From: Bacteroidales bacterium
GTDB taxonomy: Bacteria > Bacteroidota > Bacteroidia > Bacteroidales > UBA1402
Direction: 5' to 3'
Assembly (NCBI GenBank): GCA_003506275.1
Contig: DOBD01000233.1
Location: 1-8,667 of the forward strand
DNA: 8,667 bases
The translations under genes were made by a program, and so were the position numbers. This document shows positions 1 through 5,725 of the stretch, piece after piece (positions within the stretch are counted from its first letter, which is position 1; every line of letters begins with the position of its first letter). The notes beneath the pieces were generated by a model. It ran no database searches. It saw only the letters and a program-made list of their open reading frames with translations, and was not told the origin of the DNA.

Positions 1-771
1 GGGGTATTCGCCGGCCATTTCCATTTGCTTGCGGGCTTCTTCACCGATAACTGTTTGATGGAGAGAAACGTGATTGAGCACACTGCCGAGTACGTATTTG
101 CAGTTTTCAGTGGTGGTGGCCAATTCGATGGCTTCCGAAATGGCCGTGCCGAGGCTGCCCTGGTAGTTGGGATTCTTTGTGATGATGTTCTTGCCGGCTC
201 TGGTTGACATGGAGGGGGAGGCTACTACCGTGGCACCGTAGCTTTGCATGATGGAACGGCGGTAGGGTTTTTGTTCGTAACTGATCTTAACCATATAGAC
301 GGCGAGTTCCAGTCCGAAAAATTTACAGGCGTAGGCCATAGCTGCACCCCATTGACCGGCACCGGTTTCGGTGGTGATGTTGGTGATACCCTGTTTCTTG
401 TTGTAGTAAGCCTGGGCAATGGCTGAATTGAGCTTGTGGGAGCCAACGGGACTCACACTTTCGTTTTTGAAGTAGATGTGCGCCGGGGTGTCCAGGGCTT
501 TTTCCAGGCCATAGGCGCGTACCAGTGGGGTAGGCCTGTAGTTGCGGTAAACGTCCCTGATTTCGTCTGGAATCTCAATGAATCGGTCGGTCATGTTGAG
601 CTCTTGCTTGCAGAGTTCCAACGCAAAGATGGGACTGAGGTCTTCGGCTTTCAAGGGTTGACGGGTACCGGGATGCAGGGGGGCCGCCGGCTTGTTTTTC
701 ATGTCGGCCGTTATGTTGTACCAGTGGGTGGGGATTTCTTTTTCGCTGAGGAGAAATTTTTTCGTTTCCAT
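1..771 (-). CDS. trpB2: TrpB2-type tryptophan synthase beta chain, N-terminal part (runs off left edge)
   Basis: This is a cytoplasmic PLP-dependent enzyme that condenses indole with serine (or an activated serine) to form tryptophan. The frame is open from ATG at 771 to base 1 and gives 257 residues of an expected 430-460. Visible signatures are RPTPLVRA (residues 79-86), the PLP-lysine segment GSHKLNSA with K113 as the Schiff-base lysine, TTETGAGQWG (about 133-142), and MVKISYEQKPYRRS (about 160-173). The SYEQKPYRR stretch and the N-terminal extension before RPTP separate TrpB2 from the usual TrpB1, as recalled from the family. The start is chosen because it is the first ATG after an AT-rich leader and fits the family N-terminus. 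The gene is transcribed divergently from the GH97 gene. No trpA or other trp gene is visible, as is common for TrpB2, which may act without TrpA or in indole salvage. The C-terminal half lies outside the window. Confidence 0.93.
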   Translation of the reverse strand, partial: METKKFLLSEKEIPTHWYNITADMKNKPAAPLHPGTRQPLKAEDLSPIFALELCKQELNMTDRFIEIPDEIRDVYRNYRPTPLVRAYGLEKALDTPAHIYFKNESVSPVGSHKLNSAIAQAYYNKKQGITNITTETGAGQWGAAMAYACKFFGLELAVYMVKISYEQKPYRRSIMQSYGATVVASPSMSTRAGKNIITKNPNYQGSLGTAISEAIELATTTENCKYVLGSVLNHVSLHQTVIGEEARKQMEMAGEYP

Positions 772-822
772 GATGTCGTTATTATGGTTAAAAAAGTGAT
801 AGTTTGATGCAATAATGTGGCA

Positions 823-839
823 CAAAGTAACAAAATTTA
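823..839 (-). promoter_or_regulatory. Possible weak promoter for trpB2
   Basis: Read on the minus strand, this stretch contains TTACTTTG (830-823, one mismatch to TAnnTTTG) and an overlapping TAAATTTTG (839-831, one extra spacer base). Either would place a transcript start about 45-55 nt before the ATG at 771. I see no convincing -33 TTTG at the right distance, so this is only a candidate. It would lie back to back with the GH97 promoter. Confidence 0.3.
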
Positions 840-875
840 TTTAAAACGGGGGCGTGTGAACATTCTATTTTTTGG

Positions 876-883
876 TACGTTTG
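876..883 (+). promoter_or_regulatory. Bacteroidota -7 promoter element for the GH97 gene
   Basis: TACGTTTG is a perfect match to the Bacteroidota -7 consensus TAnnTTTG. The best upstream partner is a weak TGTG at 855-858, 17 bp away, against the usual TTTG. Transcription would start near 890, leaving a leader of about 44 nt before the ATG at 934. This argues against any start codon upstream of 890 for the GH97 gene. Confidence 0.6.
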
Positions 884-933
884 TATGGTATCTAGAAATG
901 TGTCATCAACCTATATCAAAAAGTAAACAAGTC

Positions 934-2895
934 ATGAAGCATTATTATGTGTTAGTCCTGCTGCTGGTGGGCTTCTTGTTGCCTGTGCGCGCACAGGTGC
1001 CTGTGTATGGTGAATATAAGAGTCCGGACAAGAAGGTGGTGTTGAAGGTGTACCAGGAAGAGGCTCATTTTTTCTTCCAGGTATTCAGGGATAAACAGCT
1101 TTTATTGGATAAGTCGCCCCTGGGAATAGAGACTTCTGAGGGTTCGTTTTACAACGACCTGGCGCTGCGTTCCAGGATCAAGAACAAATCGGGCAGGGAA
1201 AAATACACCTTGGTTGTGGGTAAGCAATCCCAGATCAAGAAAAAGTACCGGGAAATCACTTTTCCGTTGGTTAATTTGCAGGGTAAGGAGATGGACCTGG
1301 TATTCAGGGTAATGAACGATGGAGTGGCGTACCGCTATGCGTTTCCAGGCAAGGGCTCTTGTACCGTCTTTAAGGAACACGGTGGCTTTCGGCTGCCAGC
1401 TGGGGCTAAGGGGTATATGACACCGTTGTCCAAACCGAAAACGGGTTTTGCAGGGACCAATCCAAGTTACGAGGAACATTATGTGCTGGATGTGCCTGTG
1501 GGAACAGCGTCTCCTATTGGGGTGGGCTGGACGTTTCCGGCCTTGTTTGAGGTGCCCGGGTCTGGTTGGTTGTTGGTAAGCGAAACGGGCGTGGATGGAT
1601 CGTTTTGTGGTGCTCACCTGGCTGAATTGTCTACCGGTGGCTTATATGTCCTGGAATATCCATCGATGGATGAAGGGTTGTATTCACAGAGCCCTTATCC
1701 GACAATGGTATTGCCCAATGCGACACCCTGGCGTATGGTGGTGGTCGGGGCTGACCCCAACCGGGTGGCTGAAACGACCATGGCTACTGATTTGGTTGAG
1801 CCTTTGTATAAACCGAAATTTGACGTGAAGCCGGGTAAAGCAACCTGGAGCTGGTTGGTGCTTAAGGATGACAGTGTTACCTACGATGTGAGTCGCCGGT
1901 TTGTGGACATGGCAGACCACCTGGATTTTGAGTATTGCTTGATTGATGCCCCCTGGGATGTGCAGATTGGTCGGGATGGTATCGAAAAGTTGGCTGCTTA
2001 TGCTCAGTCCCGTGGGGTTTCCTTGTTGTTGTGGTATAACTCCAACGGCAACTGGAACGAGGCGCCTCAGACGCCGCGTGATCGGATGAATACGCCGGCT
2101 GCTCGTAAAGAGGAGATGAAATGGATGCAAAAAATCGGCATCAAGGGCATCAAAGTGGATTTTTTCGGGGGTGACAAGCAGTTTTACATGCAGTACTACC
2201 AGGATATCTTGACGGATGCCAATGAGTATGGTTTGACGGTGAATTTCCACGGCACGACCTTGCCAAGGGGCTGGGAGCGGATGTATCCGAACTTTGTGAC
2301 CAACGAGGCGGTGAAAGGGATGGAGTTCATCACCTTCGAGCAAGGTAACGCTGATTTACAACCTTCGCATTGTACGGTGCTGCCCTACACGCGCAACGTG
2401 GTGGGGTCCATGGATTTCACGCCCTTGATTCTGAATGCCAAACTGGGATCTGACCGGGTCTCTGGTCCTGTTCGTCTTACTACGGCAGCGTTTGAATTGG
2501 CCTTGCCTGTTGTCTTTCAATCGGGTATTCAGCACGTTGGTTTGGTACCTGAAAACATCCTGCAGTATCCTTTCTTCGTGACGGATTACTTGAGAAAATT
2601 GCCGGGTTCCTGGGATGAGACGTATTTCTTATCGGGTGCACCGGGGCGTGACGTCGTGGTGGCTCGTCGGTCGGGTGAGACGTGGTTTGTGGCTGGCATC
2701 AACGGTGAAAACCGGGAAAAGCTACTGAGCATCGATCTAAAGGGCTTGATCAAGGCTGGCAAAGAGGGTTGCGTTCTTGTGGACAAAGTGGGTACGCCCA
2801 ACATGGTTGACAAACTGGATGTGGTGGCTCCCAAAAAACGCCGTACCCTTGATCTGATGATTCCTGCCTACGGCGGTTTCGTCGCTGTATTCTAA
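934..2895 (+). CDS. GH97 family glycoside hydrolase, retaining alpha-galactosidase-like, secreted
   Basis: The product is 653 residues, close to the length of the Bacteroides retaining GH97 enzyme BtGH97b. A type I signal peptide (charged KH, hydrophobic VLVLLLVGFLL, cleavage likely VRA|Q after residue 20) sends it to the periplasm. No lipobox cysteine is present. The order is an N-terminal beta-sandwich domain (about 21-285), a (beta/alpha)8 catalytic barrel (about 286-560), and a C-terminal beta domain. GIKVDFFGGD carries D409 and NEAVKGME carries E458 and E464. The 55-residue spacing of D409 and E464 equals that of the nucleophile and acid/base reported for BtGH97b (D415, E470, from memory). 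E458 would be a calcium ligand. HGTT at 439-442 has Gly where inverting SusB-type members have their base Glu. This supports a retaining alpha-galactosidase-type enzyme, but substrate is not proven. The ATG at 934 is chosen over 817 because it gives a clean signal peptide and lies downstream of the promoter. No SusC/SusD genes are adjacent. Confidence 0.9.
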   Translation: MKHYYVLVLLLVGFLLPVRAQVPVYGEYKSPDKKVVLKVYQEEAHFFFQVFRDKQLLLDKSPLGIETSEGSFYNDLALRSRIKNKSGREKYTLVVGKQSQIKKKYREITFPLVNLQGKEMDLVFRVMNDGVAYRYAFPGKGSCTVFKEHGGFRLPAGAKGYMTPLSKPKTGFAGTNPSYEEHYVLDVPVGTASPIGVGWTFPALFEVPGSGWLLVSETGVDGSFCGAHLAELSTGGLYVLEYPSMDEGLYSQSPYPTMVLPNATPWRMVVVGADPNRVAETTMATDLVEPLYKPKFDVKPGKATWSWLVLKDDSVTYDVSRRFVDMADHLDFEYCLIDAPWDVQIGRDGIEKLAAYAQSRGVSLLLWYNSNGNWNEAPQTPRDRMNTPAARKEEMKWMQKIGIKGIKVDFFGGDKQFYMQYYQDILTDANEYGLTVNFHGTTLPRGWERMYPNFVTNEAVKGMEFITFEQGNADLQPSHCTVLPYTRNVVGSMDFTPLILNAKLGSDRVSGPVRLTTAAFELALPVVFQSGIQHVGLVPENILQYPFFVTDYLRKLPGSWDETYFLSGAPGRDVVVARRSGETWFVAGINGENREKLLSIDLKGLIKAGKEGCVLVDKVGTPNMVDKLDVVAPKKRRTLDLMIPAYGGFVAVF

Positions 2896-5048
2896 CGCTT
2901 CATTGCTTTCAGACCACTTTCAAGGAAGGCAACGTAGGCAGGAACGTCCTCGTTGTAGGCGTAACTCGGAGCCAGGGGGCTGCCCTCATGGTCGAGCAGG
3001 ACGTAGTACGGTTGCGAGTTGGACTCAAATTTAAAACGCTGGAGGTAACTCCAATGGTCGCCTACCGTCTTGATGGTACGCCGTTTGCCGTGTTCTTCCA
3101 CCACGTAGGGCTGATTAAGCGGTGTTTTGTCGTCCACCATCAACGTGATGAGCACATATTCCTCCTCGATCAAACGCTTGACCTTGGGGTCTTGCCAGAC
3201 GCTGTTTTCCATTTTTCGACAGTTAACGCAACCGTAGCCCGAAAAATCAATTAAAACGGGTTTGTTTTGTTGTTTGGCAGCAGCCATCCCGGCTTCATAA
3301 TGGTCGAAGTGTGCGTGAACCTCATTGTTATACAGGTTGAAATCCTGGGTGTAGGAGGGAGGTGCAAAGGCACTGATGGCTTTCAGCGGGGCTCCCCACA
3401 ACCCTGGTATCATGTAAATGGCAAATGCGAGTGAAATAAGGGCCATGAACAGCTTGGGCACGGACACATGTTCCTGCTTGTCATCGTGGGGCAGGCGGAT
3501 CATGTTGAGCAGGTAGAGGCCTAGCAACAGGAAAATGACGATCCATAAGGCCAGGAAGGTTTCACGATCAAGAATGCCCCATCCGTAAGCAAGGTCGGCG
3601 ACAGAGAGGAATTTCAGGGCAAAAGCCAATTCAAGGAAACCAAGGACTACTTTGACGGTATTGAGCCAGCCGCCCGATTTGGGCATACCTTGAAGCCAGT
3701 TTGGGAAAATGGCGAAGAGGGCGAAGGGGATGGCCAGCGCCAGGGCAAATCCGAACATGCCGATGGCCGGACCTCCCAGCGCATTCATGGAGGCGGCCTG
3801 TACCAGAAGGGTTCCTATGATGGGGCCTGTGCAGGAAAAGGAAACCAGTACCAGGGTAAAGGCCATGAAGAATATACTGATTAATCCGGAGGTATTGTCG
3901 GCCTTTTGATCGATTTTCGTGGTCCAGGAACTGGGCAACACCAGTTCGAAGGCTCCGAAGAATGAGATGGCAAAAACGACCAGGAGTACGAAAAAGAGTA
4001 CGTTGAACAGGGCACTGGTTGACAGGCTGTTGAGGGCGCTGGCTCCAAAGATGGCTGTTATGCCAAGTCCTAATGCCAAATAAATGACAATGATGGACAA
4101 GCCGTACAACATGGCTTCTCTGATCGCTTTGCGGCGGTTTTTGTTGCGTTTCAGAAAGAAGCTGACTGTCATGGGGATAATGGGCCAGACGCAGGGAGTC
4201 AACAGGGCGATGAATCCTCCTAGAAAGCCCGTGATGAAAAGGATCCACCAGGAACTGTCTCCGCTGTTGCTGTGTTTGTCGCCCAGATCTTTTAGTTGGT
4301 CTACAACGGGTTGCCAGAGAGCCGTCATCGAGGCGTCGACGGCATCCATGGCACCTGTGGTGGTAGGGCCATTTATGGTGACTGAACCATCGGGGGGTGT
4401 CGTGCCATCCAGGATGGTTGAACCTTCGGGAGGTGTCGTGCCATCCATGGTGGTCACACCCATTGGGGTACTGGAGCCTTCCAACGTTGTGGTACCTTTT
4501 GCCGTTGTCGAACCGGCAAGGCTTACGGTGTTTGCAGCAACTGTTGAAGGGGTCGTTTTGTTACTCCCTGCAGCTGTTTCGGCCTTCAAGACGACTTCAA
4601 AGGGCTCGTTGGTTGGTGCCAGGCATTGTTCGTCGTTACAGGCCATATAGCGAATAGTGCCTTCCGCACGAAAGGAAGAGGGATCTGTTACCTTGACTTT
4701 CTGGATGAAAACGCCTTCAGTGGCGTACCAGCTGAGCGTCATATCGAACAAAGCATCGAATTTGGTGATGGCTTTTGAGGTGGCCTCGATACCTCCAACC
4801 AGGCTTCCTCCTTTTATCGTTTCGAAACTAAACGAGGTTGAAACGGGTCCGCCTTCTGGTAGGTTCATGGCATAAAGGTGCCAGCCTGGATCGATCGTGG
4901 CTTTGAATACGATCTCTTTTTCGGCCTTTTGTTGGCCATCTCTTAAACTGGTTTGCCATTTGATGGGTTCCAACAACTGTGCGAACGTCAGCAGGGGTAA
5001 TAGGGTCAACAACATGACCAGCCCTCTTTTAATGGAAAGAGTCCTCAT
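2892..5048 (-). CDS. dsbD: DsbD-type thiol:disulfide interchange protein
   Basis: This inner-membrane protein of 718 residues carries electrons from cytoplasmic thioredoxin to periplasmic disulfide reductants. All three modules are present. A signal peptide (cleavage likely TFA|Q after residue 23) leads into an N-terminal DsbD-alpha-like domain (about 24-156) with the cysteine pair C137/C142 in ACNDEQC. Then comes a Thr/Ser/Gly/Pro-rich linker (about 157-240). The membrane domain (about 266-552) has roughly eight hydrophobic segments, with C286 in LTPCVWP and C406 in FSCTGP. The C-terminal thioredoxin-like domain has the active site YGCVNCRKME, with C607 and C610. Every relay cysteine is retained, so the protein should be functional. 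The linker is expanded by a 12-residue tandem repeat, described separately. The start codon follows an 8-A tract and a good promoter. Its stop codon overlaps that of the convergent GH97 gene. Likely roles are cytochrome c maturation or repair of periplasmic thiols; the partner is not visible here. Confidence 0.93.
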   Translation of the reverse strand: MRTLSIKRGLVMLLTLLPLLTFAQLLEPIKWQTSLRDGQQKAEKEIVFKATIDPGWHLYAMNLPEGGPVSTSFSFETIKGGSLVGGIEATSKAITKFDALFDMTLSWYATEGVFIQKVKVTDPSSFRAEGTIRYMACNDEQCLAPTNEPFEVVLKAETAAGSNKTTPSTVAANTVSLAGSTTAKGTTTLEGSSTPMGVTTMDGTTPPEGSTILDGTTPPDGSVTINGPTTTGAMDAVDASMTALWQPVVDQLKDLGDKHSNSGDSSWWILFITGFLGGFIALLTPCVWPIIPMTVSFFLKRNKNRRKAIREAMLYGLSIIVIYLALGLGITAIFGASALNSLSTSALFNVLFFVLLVVFAISFFGAFELVLPSSWTTKIDQKADNTSGLISIFFMAFTLVLVSFSCTGPIIGTLLVQAASMNALGGPAIGMFGFALALAIPFALFAIFPNWLQGMPKSGGWLNTVKVVLGFLELAFALKFLSVADLAYGWGILDRETFLALWIVIFLLLGLYLLNMIRLPHDDKQEHVSVPKLFMALISLAFAIYMIPGLWGAPLKAISAFAPPSYTQDFNLYNNEVHAHFDHYEAGMAAAKQQNKPVLIDFSGYGCVNCRKMENSVWQDPKVKRLIEEEYVLITLMVDDKTPLNQPYVVEEHGKRRTIKTVGDHWSYLQRFKFESNSQPYYVLLDHEGSPLAPSYAYNEDVPAYVAFLESGLKAMKR
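4335..4514 (-). repeat. Tandem 36-bp (12-residue) repeats in the DsbD linker
   Basis: Residues 179-238 of the DsbD-like protein read as five consecutive 12-residue units: GSTTAKGTTTLE, GSSTPMGVTTMD, GTTPPEGSTILD, GTTPPDGSVTIN and a degenerate GPTTTGAMDAVD. The rough consensus is G-S/T-S/T-T/P-P-x-G-S/T-T-x-L/I/M-D/E. At DNA level the two central units (4371-4406 and 4407-4442) agree at about 28 of 36 positions, with the GTGTCGTGCC end identical. The repeat lies between the periplasmic N-terminal domain and the first membrane segment. It probably forms a flexible or extended tether. Confidence 0.85.
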
Positions 5049-5076
5049 AGTTTTTTTTGTAAATTATTTCCAATGG

Positions 5077-5106
5077 CAAATATAAGCGAAAAAAAGCGAT
5101 CCCAAA
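5077..5106 (-). promoter_or_regulatory. Bacteroidota-type promoter for the dsbD-like gene
   Basis: On the minus strand, TTTG (5106-5103) is followed after 18 bp by TATATTTG (5084-5077). Both match the Bacteroidota -33 TTTG and -7 TAnnTTTG consensus. An A/T-rich stretch (5110-5126) sits just upstream. Transcription would begin near 5070, giving a leader of about 22 nt. That leader includes the run of eight A residues (5058-5051) just before the ATG at 5048. No Shine-Dalgarno sequence is present, as is usual in this phylum. Confidence 0.7.
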
Positions 5107-5162
5107 GGGTTTTTAATAATTTTTAATGGGGGTACCGTTTGCCAGAGACCTTAAGAGATTCA

Positions 5163-5218
5163 AGGGATGCCATCCTAATGAGAAGGATGCCATCCCTTAG
5201 AAAAGGATGGCATCCCTG
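5163..5218. repeat. Three 11-bp palindromes phased at 20 bp
   Basis: The palindrome GGATG-S-CATCC occurs three times, at 5165-5175, 5185-5195 (both with central C) and 5205-5215 (central G). Start-to-start distance is exactly 20 bp each time, with unrelated 9-bp A-rich spacers. The first copy with its flanks (5163-5176) is the perfect 14-nt reverse complement of the third copy region (5204-5217). The second can also pair with the third, leaving a short loop, so the RNA could form alternative hairpins. The block begins 19 bp beyond the stop codon of the Lrp-family gene and lies about 60 bp upstream of the dsbD promoter. It could be a transcript-end structure for the glycogen operon, a multi-site operator, or an intergenic repeat family. 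No clear U-tract follows any hairpin, so it is not a textbook intrinsic terminator. Confidence 0.8.
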
Positions 5219-5236
5219 AATAAACGAAGTGGGGGG

Positions 5237-5713
5237 TTAGTCGTCGACTTCGAGGTCCTTGACGGGGACGTTGCGACGGAAGGCTTCTTTAAAGGAGATG
5301 AGGGTCTCGGTGCGGGCCAGGCCCAGGGGCTGCAGCTTTTCGTGGATGATGCTGAGCATGTGACGGTTGTTCTTGGCGTAGATTTTGATGAACATGTCGT
5401 ACTGGCCGGTGGTGTAGTGGCATTCCACGACCTCAGGAATTTTGTTGAGCGCCTCCACCACGTCGCCGAAATGGCCTGGATCTTTGAGGAAGATGCCCAG
5501 GAAGGCACAGGTCTGGTAACCGATCTTGTTGGCGTCCAGGATGAATTCAGAGCCTTTGATGATGCCCAGGTTGGTGAGTTTCTGAATGCGCTGGTGGATG
5601 GCAGCGCCTGAGACACCACATTCCCTGGCTACTTCCAGGAAAGCAATGCGGGCGTCGGTGGAAATCATTTGCAGGATTTTCTCATCCAGCTTGTCAATTT
5701 GATGGTGTCCCAT
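5237..5713 (-). CDS. Lrp/AsnC family transcriptional regulator
   Basis: The product is 158 residues, typical for the family. Residues 5-52 form the winged helix-turn-helix: KLDEKILQMISTDAR opens helix 1, and ARECGVSGAAIHQRIQKL is the turn and recognition helix, followed by the wing GIIKGSEFILD. Residues about 66-150 form the RAM ligand-binding and oligomerisation domain, including VVECHYTTGQYDMFIKI around 95-111. Such proteins form dimers and octamers and often sense amino acids. The ligand cannot be told from the sequence. The gene starts 12 bp after the glgB stop codon on the same strand, so it is probably the third gene of a glgA-glgB operon. It may control that operon, itself, or remote genes; the sequence does not decide this. 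The C-terminus ends in a short acidic tail (KDLEVDD). The palindrome triplet lies just downstream. Confidence 0.92.
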   Translation of the reverse strand: MGHHQIDKLDEKILQMISTDARIAFLEVARECGVSGAAIHQRIQKLTNLGIIKGSEFILDANKIGYQTCAFLGIFLKDPGHFGDVVEALNKIPEVVECHYTTGQYDMFIKIYAKNNRHMLSIIHEKLQPLGLARTETLISFKEAFRRNVPVKDLEVDD

Positions 5714-5725
5714 GGTAGGTAAGGT

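Noticed and set aside
436..807. A 123-residue open frame on the plus strand opposite trpB2
   Set aside because: The minus-strand frame translates continuously into 257 TrpB2 residues with all expected motifs, so this frame is a shadow.
817..933. A 39-residue upstream extension of the GH97 reading frame from an ATG at 817
   Set aside because: The perfect -7 element at 876-883 would lie inside it, and the ATG at 934 gives an immediate, normal signal peptide. The extension has no resemblance to a secretion signal.
4084..4650. A 188-residue open frame antisense to dsbD on the plus strand
   Set aside because: It covers the complement of the DsbD linker repeats and first membrane segments. Its own Val/Pro-rich repeats merely mirror the 36-bp units.
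934..5048. Polysaccharide utilisation locus
   Set aside because: Only a GH97 gene is present. No SusC, SusD, sigma/anti-sigma pair or hybrid two-component regulator adjoins it.
5163..5218. CRISPR array or attachment site
   Set aside because: The repeats are only 11 bp with 9-bp spacers, far below CRISPR dimensions. No cas gene, integrase or tRNA is nearby.
5182..5218. Standard rho-independent terminator for the glycogen operon
   Set aside because: A hairpin can form, but reading on the minus strand no run of T follows it. A role at the transcript end remains possible but not by the textbook pattern.
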